Below, in pieces: positions 25,776 through 33,541 of a DNA stretch of 58,810 nucleotides. This DNA is from an uncultured Elusimicrobia bacterium (GTDB lineage: Bacteria > Elusimicrobiota > Elusimicrobia > Elusimicrobiales > UBA9959): NCBI GenBank assembly GCA_903889965.1, contig CAISZM010000020.1, forward strand, positions 1-58,810. Reading direction: 5' to 3'. The position numbers and the translations under genes are program-made. Under the pieces are notes generated by a model. That model had not been told where the DNA came from and did not search any database. It saw only the letters and a list, made by a program, of their open reading frames with translations. Each line of letters starts with the position of its first letter. Positions within the stretch are counted from its first letter, which is position 1.

Positions 25776-26540
25776 ATGACATCTTCCGGTCCGGCCCTGA
25801 GGGGCGGCAAGGCCGCCTCGGCGATAAAACACGTTTACAGTCTCCTGTCGGAGGCTTTCGGCCCGCAGGGCTGGTGGCCGGTCACGCCGGCAGGTAAAAA
25901 CAGCTCCGTTTACCGCCCCGGTTTCCATGGCCCCCTTTCGGACGCCGCTATATTCGAAATATGCGCGGGCGCAATACTGACGCAGAATACTTCCTGGAAA
26001 AACGTGCAAAAAGCCATGGAGGCGCTTGCCGCGGCCGGCATGCTTTCCCAGGGAAATATAGCGGCCTGCCCGCTCCCGCGCCTTGCCGGGCTGGTGCGTC
26101 CCAGCGGCTATTACAGGCGTAAGGCGGATAAGCTAAGGGCTTTCTCGAGGCGCGCCCTTAAAGAACATCCTGAGGGTTTGAAGTCATGGTTCGGGGCGGC
26201 CGGGGCGGACGAACTGCGCAGGGAGCTGCTCTCGTATAGCGGCGTAGGGCCGGAGACCGCCGACTGCATGGCGCTCTACGGAGGGGGAAAGTTGAGTTTT
26301 GTGATCGACGCGTACACGCGGCGTATCGGGTCCCGCCTCGGACTTGCCGGACCTGACGGGCTTTCTTACGACAGCTGGAAGGGGCTTTTTGAACGCAGCC
26401 TGCCGCCCGATGTGAAAATGTATAATGAGTATCACGCCCTGCTGGTAAAGCTGGGCAAGGATTTCTGCAGGCCGCGGGCGCCGTTTTGCCGGGCTTGCCC
26501 TCTGGCTGCGGTGTGTAAAAGGGAAAAACATGGAAATTGA
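25776..26540 (+). CDS. Endonuclease III-type DNA glycosylase (HhH-GPD, 4Fe-4S)
   Basis: 254 residues; GGGAGG precedes the ATG with a short 3-nt spacer. The HhH motif is LLSYSGVGPETADCMALYG, and the catalytic Asp is in FVIDAYTRRIG. The hairpin lacks the Lys used by classical Nth as a lyase nucleophile, so it may be a monofunctional glycosylase. The iron-sulfur cluster motif C-x6-C-x2-C-x5-C closes the protein (FCRPRAPFCRACPLAAVC). It resembles the Nth subgroup annotated as endonuclease III domain proteins more than E. coli Nth. The next gene overlaps by 11 bp. Confidence 0.85.
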   Translation: MTSSGPALRGGKAASAIKHVYSLLSEAFGPQGWWPVTPAGKNSSVYRPGFHGPLSDAAIFEICAGAILTQNTSWKNVQKAMEALAAAGMLSQGNIAACPLPRLAGLVRPSGYYRRKADKLRAFSRRALKEHPEGLKSWFGAAGADELRRELLSYSGVGPETADCMALYGGGKLSFVIDAYTRRIGSRLGLAGPDGLSYDSWKGLFERSLPPDVKMYNEYHALLVKLGKDFCRPRAPFCRACPLAAVCKREKHGN

Positions 26541-27585
26541 AAAAATAGAGTCGTGCCTCGATGCCGGACAATTCGCAAGGGCGCTGGCCGGGATAAAGAA
26601 AACCAGTGCCGGTGACGGGCGGGGGCGCCTGCTGTTCATGAAAGGAGAGGCTTTCAGGGGGCTTGGCCTTTTTGCGAAGGCCCTGGAAGAGTACTCCCGC
26701 GCCAAGCGTGCGGCGCATGGCGATATGGAGTTTGAGCTTGAGGCGCTTATCGGCGAGGCTCGGTGCGCGCGCGCGCTGGGGCGTGAAAGCCTGGCTTTAG
26801 CCTCGGCCAAAAAAGCGCTGGCACTTTCGGGGATGTCGGGGGTATGCGAAAAAGAAGCCGGGCTCGAGTGGGCGCTGGCTCTGCGGCTGTCCGGCCGCCT
26901 GGCCGAAGCTTCAGGCCTTCTCGTTAAACTGCTTAAAGAATACCGCGGGGAAGGCGATCACGGCGGCGCTGCTTTCACCCTCTGGGCCCTGGGCGGACTT
27001 TATCGCCTGCAGGGGCGCTACAAGGAGGGCATACGCGCTTTCGAATCCGCTCTGGCTGAAGCCAAAAAGGACGGGGACGAGTCTGCGGCGGGTTACGCCC
27101 TGTTCGGGCTGGGCGGCATCCTGCGCGTGGCCGGATTTATGGGGCGGGCCCTGAACTGTTACGTGCGCGCCAGGAAGATCTTCGCAGGCACGGATGACGC
27201 GTTCGCGCGGGCTTACGCCGAGTGCGGCACCGCGAACGTCCTGCGGCAGCTGGGCAGGCTTGAGGAGGCCTGGGCGGGCTATGTCCGGGCGCACAAACTC
27301 TATTCGGGGCTTTCGGACCAGGCGGACCTGGGCTTTGTGGAGTGGGGACTGGGGGAAATAAGGAAAAAGAACGGGGACTTCCGCGGGGCGCGGGAACATT
27401 ATCGCAAAGCCGCCGCGCTTTTCAAGGGGCGCTCGGAGCCCCGAGGCGAGGCTCTTACCATGCTTTCGCTGAGCGCCCTGTATTACCTCACCGGCGACGT
27501 CCCTAAAGCCGAGCGCCAGCACGCCCTCGCAATGAAGTTCATCCGCCGCCACGGCCTGCACACGCACCTGGAGGTTTTTACTTAA
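26530..27585 (+). CDS. TPR-repeat protein
   Basis: 351 residues without signal peptide or membrane span. About eight TPR-like helical pairs run the whole length, for example YKEGIRAFESALAEAKKDG and GRLEEAWAGYVRAHKLYSG. The spacing fits the longer repeats of the regulatory TPR_12/LGN type rather than short 34-residue ones. It starts inside the glycosylase gene and shares one base with the histidine kinase gene. It is probably cytoplasmic and may act as a partner or sensor for the kinase; that is inferred only from the gene order. Confidence 0.75.
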   Translation: MEIEKIESCLDAGQFARALAGIKKTSAGDGRGRLLFMKGEAFRGLGLFAKALEEYSRAKRAAHGDMEFELEALIGEARCARALGRESLALASAKKALALSGMSGVCEKEAGLEWALALRLSGRLAEASGLLVKLLKEYRGEGDHGGAAFTLWALGGLYRLQGRYKEGIRAFESALAEAKKDGDESAAGYALFGLGGILRVAGFMGRALNCYVRARKIFAGTDDAFARAYAECGTANVLRQLGRLEEAWAGYVRAHKLYSGLSDQADLGFVEWGLGEIRKKNGDFRGAREHYRKAAALFKGRSEPRGEALTMLSLSALYYLTGDVPKAERQHALAMKFIRRHGLHTHLEVFT

Positions 27586-29000
27586 TGAGAACCAATGCCA
27601 GGCTGTATCTCCTGGTCCTTCTCGCCAGCTTGCTGCCGCTTGCGGTTCTGTTTATTCTCACCGCGGCGTTGCGATACCCGCTGCCATTGGCGGCCCTGTG
27701 CGCGGCAGCCGCCGCGGCCGCGGGGGGGGTGGCCGTTTCCGCCCTGGTATCGCGCGGCCTTGTAAGGCCTTTCCTTAACGTTTCGGCGAGCGTAAAGAAA
27801 TTCATAGCCGCCGATTATAAGTTGAATTCGCCTTTGCCGAAAGACGGCTGGCTGGAGGCTTCCGGGTTCGTCTCCGCCATGAACCGCGTCATGCTGGAGC
27901 TTAGCGCCTACCGCGGCTTCCGGCTTAACCAGGTGATGGAGGAAAGCGGCAGGGCCGAAGCGCTCATAGAAACAATAACCGACGGGGTGCTGCTGGTGGA
28001 TGACGACGGTAAGGTCATCTGTTCGAACCATGCGGCACTGAAACTTCTGGGCATCGCTAAATCCCAGGCCGAGGTGATCCTGCCCGGTGCGGAAACCAAC
28101 GCCGCGTTCACCCCGGTGCTCAGGCAGATGCTTGCTTCGGGAGAGATGTGTACAAGGGCGGAGCTGGCGGCTTCCGTTCCCGGCAGCCCCGGCCACCCGT
28201 TAAAGGATTTTCAGGTAATTTCCACCCGGTTCCTGAGGGCTACGCTTAAACGCGCCGGCAGGGTGATAGTGATCAGGGATATCTCCATGGAAAAGGAGAT
28301 AGAAAACACAAAAGAAACTTTTTTCCAGATGATAACCCACGATATGCGCGCCCCTCTTTCCAGCATAGTGGGCTATACCAATATGCTCTCCGGCATGCCC
28401 GCTCCTTCGCCGGAAAGCAGCAAATGCCTTGAGACCATCACCCGGTCCGCAAAGCGCCTTAACTCGATGATAGACGATATCCTCGACGCGACGAAGCTTG
28501 AGAGGGGGGATATGCCCCTCGAGGCATCCAGGATCCAGGCCGCGGAACTGCTGGCGAGGGTATGCGAAGCGCAGGCGCCTGACGCCAAAAGGAGGGGGAT
28601 CGAGCTTTCCCTGCTGCCTCCCGCGGGCGCGGTAGAGTTCACCGGGGATTACCGCCTTCTTGAAAGGGTTGTCCTGAATCTTGTGGGGAACTCCCTTAAG
28701 TTCACACAGCCGGGGGGGGCGATCACGCTTTCGTGCAGGGAATCGGGCGGAGATGCGATCTTCTCGGTCGAAGATACCGGGCCCGGCATCCCGGAGGACA
28801 AAAGGACGATGATCTTCGAAAAATACGCCCAGATGGATGAACACCGTGACTTCGGGTTCGGGCTGGGACTTGCGATCTGCAAAATGATAGTTGAGCTGCA
28901 CGGGGGCAGGATCTGGGTGGAGTCCGAGGTGGGAAAGGGGAGCAGGTTTATTTTCAGTATCCCGCCGGCCGCGGCGCAAATTCTTTCGGAGCGGGCCTAG
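27585..29000 (+). CDS. Membrane histidine kinase with HAMP and PAS domains
   Basis: 471 residues. Two membrane spans lie at about 7-27 and 30-52 with almost no periplasmic loop, so it probably senses inside the membrane or cytoplasm. A HAMP-like helix (about 55-105) leads to a PAS domain (about 120-235, TITDGVLLVDDDGKVICSN). The HisKA motif is MITHDMRAPLSSI with the phosphorylated His near 252. The ATP-binding domain has the N box LNLVGNSLKFT, VEDTGPGIP and the G2 box FGFGLGLAICK. A response regulator gene lies tail-to-tail 1 bp away. Confidence 0.9.
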   Translation: MRTNARLYLLVLLASLLPLAVLFILTAALRYPLPLAALCAAAAAAAGGVAVSALVSRGLVRPFLNVSASVKKFIAADYKLNSPLPKDGWLEASGFVSAMNRVMLELSAYRGFRLNQVMEESGRAEALIETITDGVLLVDDDGKVICSNHAALKLLGIAKSQAEVILPGAETNAAFTPVLRQMLASGEMCTRAELAASVPGSPGHPLKDFQVISTRFLRATLKRAGRVIVIRDISMEKEIENTKETFFQMITHDMRAPLSSIVGYTNMLSGMPAPSPESSKCLETITRSAKRLNSMIDDILDATKLERGDMPLEASRIQAAELLARVCEAQAPDAKRRGIELSLLPPAGAVEFTGDYRLLERVVLNLVGNSLKFTQPGGAITLSCRESGGDAIFSVEDTGPGIPEDKRTMIFEKYAQMDEHRDFGFGLGLAICKMIVELHGGRIWVESEVGKGSRFIFSIPPAAAQILSERA

Positions 29001-29009
29001 ACTAGGCCC
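28993..29009. repeat. Perfect palindrome spanning two facing stop codons
   Basis: GGGCCTAG-A-CTAGGCCC is a perfect 17-bp palindrome. It holds the TAG of the plus-strand kinase gene and the TAG of the minus-strand regulator gene, leaving 1 bp between the coding regions. It may form a small bidirectional hairpin; no T run follows. Confidence 0.5.
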
Positions 29010-29394
29010 CTCCTCCCAAACGTTTCGTTATTGTCTCAAGGACCTGCTCCGGAGGGGTCATCTTGGGCAAAAAACACACAAAGCCCGGGCGCCTGGCGAA
29101 AGCGCTGTTGATCCCGGCCTTCATAAAATTCTCGCCGGTCATGACCAGGAACGGTATCTTGTTCAGCGCGGGGTTCCGCGCCGAGAGCCTGGCGAGTTCC
29201 CGGATGAACTCTTCTCCGCCCATTACCGGCATGTCCACGTCGAGCATCATAAAGTCCGGCAGGCCCCTGCCCAGGGCTTCGATGGCCTCGCGCCCGTTAG
29301 CGGCGGCGGACACCGTGTGTCCCGCCTCGGCCAGCACGAACCCGAAAAGGGCCAGGATGCTTGGATTATCGTCGATAATGAGTATTTTGGCCAT
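29002..29394 (-). CDS. Single-domain response regulator
   Basis: 130 residues, a lone receiver domain: DD pair at 8-9, phosphoacceptor D52 in MLDVDMPVMGGEEF, a Thr in FLVMTGENF and Lys in FLPKMTP. It lies downstream of lptB on the same strand after 42 bp and ends 1 bp from the histidine kinase gene on the other strand. It is the obvious candidate partner of that kinase, though the two are in opposite orientation. With no output domain it must act through a protein contact. Confidence 0.85.
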   Translation of the reverse strand: MAKILIIDDNPSILALFGFVLAEAGHTVSAAANGREAIEALGRGLPDFMMLDVDMPVMGGEEFIRELARLSARNPALNKIPFLVMTGENFMKAGINSAFARRPGFVCFLPKMTPPEQVLETITKRLGGGA

Positions 29395-29436
29395 ACAGGT
29401 TTATCGCCCGTAAGTCTTTTCGCAAGGCGGACCGGT

Positions 29437-30156
29437 TTAGAGTTTGAAATCCCAACCGAGGTAAAACTCCCGTGCTTTCGGGTCGTTCAAAAGGGTGTTG
29501 GCGTCGCCGTCTATAAGTATCTGGCCGTTGTGTATCAGATAGGAGCGGTCGGTAATGGAAAGGGTCTCGCGGACGTTGTGGTCCGTAATAAGCACTCCTA
29601 TGCCTTTGTCCTTCAGGTGGAGTATTATCTTCTTAAGATCGCTTACCGTGATAGGATCGATACCCACGAAGGGTTCGTCAAGCAGGATTATCTTGGGGTC
29701 GTTTATCATTACCCTGGCCACTTCCAGGCGCCGTTTTTCGCCCCCGGAAAGCGTCCACGCTTTCTGGTCCTTAAGCCTGAGAAGACCGAATTCTCCAAGT
29801 AGCGCTTCGACGCGCTCTCGTATCACCTTGCGGTCGGGAGTTGTGCGTTCGAGTATCGCCTCAAGGTTCTGCGCGACGGTGAGTCCCCGGAACACGGTCG
29901 GCTCCTGCGCCAGGTAACCTATCCCGCCTCGGGCGCGCTGGTACATCGATTCTTTGGTGGCATCCCGTCCATCTATGCGGACCTGGCCGCCGTCCGGCTC
30001 CAGGAAGCCGACCAGCATATGGAAAGTAGTGGTTTTACCGGCGCCGTTGGGGCCAAGGAGCCCGCAGACCTCGCCGGAGTTTATATTGAGCGAAATGCCG
30101 TTCACCACCTGGCGGCGGCTGAAGGACTTTTCAAGGAGGCTGCATTCAAGTTTCAT
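29437..30156 (-). CDS. lptB: LPS export ABC transporter ATPase
   Basis: 239 residues, full length. Walker A GPNGAGKTTTFHMLVG, Q-loop region GGIGYLAQEPTVFRGLTV, signature LSGGEKRRLEVARVM, Walker B ILLDEPFVGIDPITV and switch His in LITDHNVRETL are all the specific LptB versions. With LptF and LptG (not in the window) it extracts LPS from the inner membrane and hands it to LptC and LptA, whose genes lie just upstream. The order kdsD-lptC-lptA-lptB is the same as in E. coli. Confidence 0.95.
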   Translation of the reverse strand: MKLECSLLEKSFSRRQVVNGISLNINSGEVCGLLGPNGAGKTTTFHMLVGFLEPDGGQVRIDGRDATKESMYQRARGGIGYLAQEPTVFRGLTVAQNLEAILERTTPDRKVIRERVEALLGEFGLLRLKDQKAWTLSGGEKRRLEVARVMINDPKIILLDEPFVGIDPITVSDLKKIILHLKDKGIGVLITDHNVRETLSITDRSYLIHNGQILIDGDANTLLNDPKAREFYLGWDFKL

Positions 30157-30208
30157 TTGGCAATCGGCAGTAAGCGCGGGGCCGGAGGCGGCGTTCCCGT
30201 GCGGACGC

Positions 30209-30910
30209 TTACCGCTTGTCCTTTATGGTCTTACTGTTCCCGCCCGGCGTATCTTTTACCCAGCCGGTCACGTTATTATAGAATTTAATGTCACGGCTAT
30301 CCCGGAAAAACTTTATCTTTTCCGCGTTTATGGCGAAGTCGTAACCTTCTCGCGTGCCCACGGCCAGCGGCGTGGATTCCTGTATAAGGAAAGTCTGCCC
30401 GGAATTGTCGTAGAGCCCTTTTTCCGAAAAAATATCCAGGTTGTCCGTGGAAAGCGAGAAAGACCCGTCAAGGTACATCAGGCCTTTCAGGTTTTCGGCC
30501 CTGGCTTTGTCGGAGCGTCCCCGCAGTACCCGGCCGTCCGGGCCCGTGTAGATAAGGCGCACAGGCAGAGTCCCGCGGGTGAGGTTGGCTTCTTCCGTGG
30601 CTTCAAGGTAGATCCCCCGGTCGCAGCGCACCTCCACCTGGGATTTGTCGTCGAAGCGGCGAAGCATGTAGGTGGAGCCGTTTATATGCCAGGTGCGATC
30701 CGGGCGGGAGTAGAGCGCGTGGTCAGCGGTGAGCGTGTAGCGCGGGTTGCGGAAAGAGACGTTTCCGTCGAAGATCTCGCGGTCGTTGGTGCGGTCCATC
30801 TTCCAATTGTCGCTCTTCACCACGGAGCCCATTAAAAAATCCTCAGCCGCCGAAGCCGCGGCGGCGAAACAGCATACCAGGATGACGAGGTGGAGAGTGA
30901 GCTTCTTCAT
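30209..30910 (-). CDS. lptA: Periplasmic LPS bridge protein LptA (OstA-like)
   Basis: 233 residues with a signal peptide (MKKLTLHLVILVCCFAAAAS, cleavage near SAAED). The mature protein is a run of beta-jellyroll strands of the OstA/LptA_N type (DGNVSFRNPRYTLTADHALY, and later KTIKDKR). It is longer than E. coli LptA (185 residues), which suggests extra beta turns in the bridge. The start ATG overlaps the lptC stop by 4 bp. It would form the periplasmic bridge that carries LPS from LptC to LptD. Confidence 0.8.
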   Translation of the reverse strand: MKKLTLHLVILVCCFAAAASAAEDFLMGSVVKSDNWKMDRTNDREIFDGNVSFRNPRYTLTADHALYSRPDRTWHINGSTYMLRRFDDKSQVEVRCDRGIYLEATEEANLTRGTLPVRLIYTGPDGRVLRGRSDKARAENLKGLMYLDGSFSLSTDNLDIFSEKGLYDNSGQTFLIQESTPLAVGTREGYDFAINAEKIKFFRDSRDIKFYNNVTGWVKDTPGGNSKTIKDKR

Positions 30911-31407
30911 GTCCCGCCCATCCTGGTTTCCTGGTGTTTTATCTCTATTTCGGAAAGATCGGGGTTGGCCGTGAACCCGCGTCCCCTTATCACGGTACGG
31001 TCCCTGTAGATAATGACGGGCTCGTCGGTCCAGACCTTTCCCCTGGCCGAACTGTAATAGAGTTTCGTGGTCTTGAGGAGCATGCCGTCTTTTTTCGCGT
31101 TCACAACGACGTCGTCGGTCAGCTCCACCTCCTTTTTATACATCTGGAGGAAGCCGGTGCGCGAGGTTATCTCCGAAGAAACTTTATCAGCGTCATAGAA
31201 ATGTATCCGCGGCGCCGAGAAATGGATCAGGCCTTTTTTCTCGTCCATGCTGGCCGTTTCCGAGTCAAGGCGCCAGTGCGAAATTCCCGCCGCCGTCTCG
31301 GCTATCGAAAAATCGCGCAGAAGGCTCACCCCCGGGGCGGCGGGGGCGGATCCCTTCGCCGAGCAGGCTCCCAGGGCCAGCAGTGTCAGCGCCAGGAGCC
31401 GTTTCAA
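30907..31407 (-). CDS. lptC: LPS transport protein LptC
   Basis: 166 residues from a TTG start at 31407 that overlaps the kdsD stop. I chose it because GAGGGG at 31413-31418 lies 5 nt upstream and the N-terminus MKRLLALTLLALGACSAKG is a clean lipoprotein-type signal with LGAC lipobox. In-frame ATGs further up lie well inside kdsD. The rest is the LptC beta-jellyroll (FSAPRIHFYDADKVSSEITS, VVVNAKKDGMLLKTTKLYY). Classical LptC has a membrane anchor rather than a lipid anchor, so a lipoprotein form would be a variant. Confidence 0.8.
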   Translation of the reverse strand: MKRLLALTLLALGACSAKGSAPAAPGVSLLRDFSIAETAAGISHWRLDSETASMDEKKGLIHFSAPRIHFYDADKVSSEITSRTGFLQMYKKEVELTDDVVVNAKKDGMLLKTTKLYYSSARGKVWTDEPVIIYRDRTVIRGRGFTANPDLSEIEIKHQETRMGGT

Positions 31408-32384
31408 CCCAGCCCCTCTTTGAGCAGGTCCCGCTCGTCTATTATCCCCACGGGACGCCCAGTCTTTGAATCTGTAACCGGGAAGTTGTCCACTTTCTTC
31501 TCCGAAATAAGGCGCGCCGCTTCCATGGCCATGGTCTCCGGGTGCACTGTCATAGGGCCGCAAGTCATCACGCCGCGTACCGGCCCGGTCAGGTCTTTGA
31601 GCCCGGCCTGCAGGCGACGCCGCAGGTCCCCGTCGGTGAAATAGCCGGTCAACTTTCCGCCCTTGCCGGTAATGGATACCGCTCCGGCGCGTGTATCGGT
31701 CATGACCTTCAGCGCCGCGGCTATGCTGTCGGTTTCCTTTACCACGGGGTTCAGCCTGCCCTTATGCATCAGGTCCGCAACTTTCAGGTTCAGAAGCTTT
31801 CCCAGGTTCCCGCCCGGATGGAGGCTCGCGAAGCTGCTCTTATCGAAGCCCTTTAACTCCATAAGCGCGAGCGCCAGCGCGTCGCCAAGCGCCAGCATTG
31901 CGGTGGTGGAGGAGGTCGGGACTATGTCGAAAGGGCAGGCCTCCGCTTTAACGTGCAGGTTCAGTGTCACGTCCGAGCGGCGGGCCATACGGGAGCCGGG
32001 GTTGTTGGTAATGGAGATCACCGGCAGGCCTTGTTTTTTAAGAATGGGCAGAAGCTTCGCCGTTTCCTCCGTCTCGCCGGAGTATGAAAGAGCCACAGCC
32101 ACATCGCCGGGACCTATCATCCCCAGGTCTCCGTGAAGCGATTCAACGGGATGCAGGTAAATGCTCCTGGTTCCCGTAGAGGCCAGGGTGGAGGCGATCT
32201 TGCGTGCTATCAGGCCGGATTTACCCACCCCGAGGAGCACAGCTTTACCCTGGCAGGAGGCGAGCAGGCGCACTGCCTTGACGAACGAGGCGTCCAGCGT
32301 TTTGATAAGCCCGCTTACGGCGCGGCTTTCGGCGGCTATCACACCCCTTGCGGTCTTAAGTATCAGGGAGTCTTTGTCGTTCAT
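31404..32384 (-). CDS. kdsD: D-arabinose 5-phosphate isomerase
   Basis: 326 residues: an SIS domain (about 30-175, VLLGVGKSGLIARKIASTLA, HPVESLHGDLGMI, ALSYSGETEET) followed by two CBS domains (about 205-326, VADLMHKGRLNPVV and VRGVMTCGPMTV). This is the KdsD/KpsF/GutQ layout. It converts ribulose 5-phosphate to arabinose 5-phosphate, the first step to Kdo. kdsA and kdsB lie just upstream in the same unit, so KdsD is the best reading. The stop overlaps the lptC start. Confidence 0.95.
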   Translation of the reverse strand: MNDKDSLILKTARGVIAAESRAVSGLIKTLDASFVKAVRLLASCQGKAVLLGVGKSGLIARKIASTLASTGTRSIYLHPVESLHGDLGMIGPGDVAVALSYSGETEETAKLLPILKKQGLPVISITNNPGSRMARRSDVTLNLHVKAEACPFDIVPTSSTTAMLALGDALALALMELKGFDKSSFASLHPGGNLGKLLNLKVADLMHKGRLNPVVKETDSIAAALKVMTDTRAGAVSITGKGGKLTGYFTDGDLRRRLQAGLKDLTGPVRGVMTCGPMTVHPETMAMEAARLISEKKVDNFPVTDSKTGRPVGIIDERDLLKEGLG

Positions 32385-32648
32385 CTATTTTGCCGGCACC
32401 TTGTGCGGGTTCAGCCAGGGAGTCATCTCGTCGGGTATCCGGCGCTGGGCGTAGGGCGGGGGGAGCTTGTGCAGGATGTAGCTCAGGGCGAAGAAGAGCG
32501 CTATCAGGACCAGGTATATCCAGGAAAGTGTCTTGATGTGCCATCGCCAGTCCGGGAACCAGGCCGGGGGCAGGGTCAAGTCCAGGCCGCATTTTTTGCA
32601 GAATTTCAGAGCCGACCTGTTTTCCTGCCCGCAATTAGTGCATTTCAT
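32385..32648 (-). CDS. Small zinc-ribbon membrane protein, unknown function
   Basis: 87 residues. The N-terminus is a double-CxxC zinc ribbon (MKCTNCGQENRSALKFCKKC), followed by one membrane span at about 41-60 (LSWIYLVLIALFFALSY) and a polar tail rich in proline. It lies between kdsA and kdsD with gaps of 10 and 0 bp, so it belongs to the operon. Zinc ribbons of this type are common and say little about role. I recognise no family beyond the ribbon. Confidence 0.7.
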   Translation of the reverse strand: MKCTNCGQENRSALKFCKKCGLDLTLPPAWFPDWRWHIKTLSWIYLVLIALFFALSYILHKLPPPYAQRRIPDEMTPWLNPHKVPAK

Positions 32649-32658
32649 GTTATATCCC

Positions 32659-33507
32659 CTATTTTGAAGTAAGCCCGGCTATGGCGCCGGCCAGCCTGTC
32701 CACCCGGTTCAAGGCCGCCACCAGCGGCTTGACCGAGGAGAGCCTGATGGAATTAGGACCGTCCGAGAGCGCCGCCGCCGGGTTGGGGTGCGCCTCGAAA
32801 AAAACGCCGGCTATCTTCAGCGCCGCGGCGGCCTTGGCCAGCGAAGCCACGAAGCGCCTGTCGCCGCCGGTGGTTGTTCCCAGCCCTCCCGGCTTTTGCA
32901 CCGAGTGAGTGGCGTCGAATATTACCGGGTAACCGAAATCTTTCATTATTTCCAGGGCGCGCATGTCCACTACGAGGTTGCCGTAACCGAACGACGAGCC
33001 GCGCTCGGTAAGCATTATGCTCTTCGCTCCGCGGCTTTCCAGTTTCTTGACGATGTTCTCCGCTTCCCACGGGGAGAGGAACTGGCCTTTCTTCACGTTG
33101 ACGGCGCGGCCTGTGTCGGCGCAGGCGAAAAGCAGGTCCGTCTGGCGGCAAAGGAAGGCGGGAACCTGAAGTATATCGGCGGCTTCCGCTACGCGGGCGG
33201 CCTGCGCCGGCTCGTGCACGTCCACAAGGAGGGGCAGGTCGAGCCTCTTCTTAAGTCCCTTAAGAAAGTCAAGGGCGCTTTCCATGCCTATACCCCTGAA
33301 CGAGCCGTGCGAGGTGCGGTTTGCTTTGTCGAAGGAAGCTTTCAGCACGAACGGCGTCCTGAGGTCCGCGAAGATCTTTTTAAGCGCGGCGGCTTCCGCT
33401 GCGTAGGCGCGGGGGGACTCTATAACGCAGGGGCCTGCTATATAGGCCAGCGGTGCGTCGTTTGAAAATACCACGTTCTTTACTTTAACCCGCTTCTGTT
33501 TAATCAC
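32659..33507 (-). CDS. kdsA: Kdo-8-phosphate synthase
   Basis: 282 residues from a GTG at 33507; AAGGAG at 33514-33519 sits exactly 6 nt upstream and fixes it. Conserved segments include LAYIAGPCVIESP, VLKASFDKANRTS, DVHEPAQA, PAFLCRQTDLL, FGYGNLVVDMR and FDATHSVQKPG. The Cys in GPCVIE is the metal-binding residue of the metal-dependent class (Asn in E. coli KdsA). The enzyme condenses arabinose 5-phosphate with phosphoenolpyruvate. Confidence 0.95.
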   Translation of the reverse strand: MIKQKRVKVKNVVFSNDAPLAYIAGPCVIESPRAYAAEAAALKKIFADLRTPFVLKASFDKANRTSHGSFRGIGMESALDFLKGLKKRLDLPLLVDVHEPAQAARVAEAADILQVPAFLCRQTDLLFACADTGRAVNVKKGQFLSPWEAENIVKKLESRGAKSIMLTERGSSFGYGNLVVDMRALEIMKDFGYPVIFDATHSVQKPGGLGTTTGGDRRFVASLAKAAAALKIAGVFFEAHPNPAAALSDGPNSIRLSSVKPLVAALNRVDRLAGAIAGLTSK

Positions 33508-33541
33508 TCGGCGCTCCTTGGAAGCCGTCTTCGGCGGCGGC

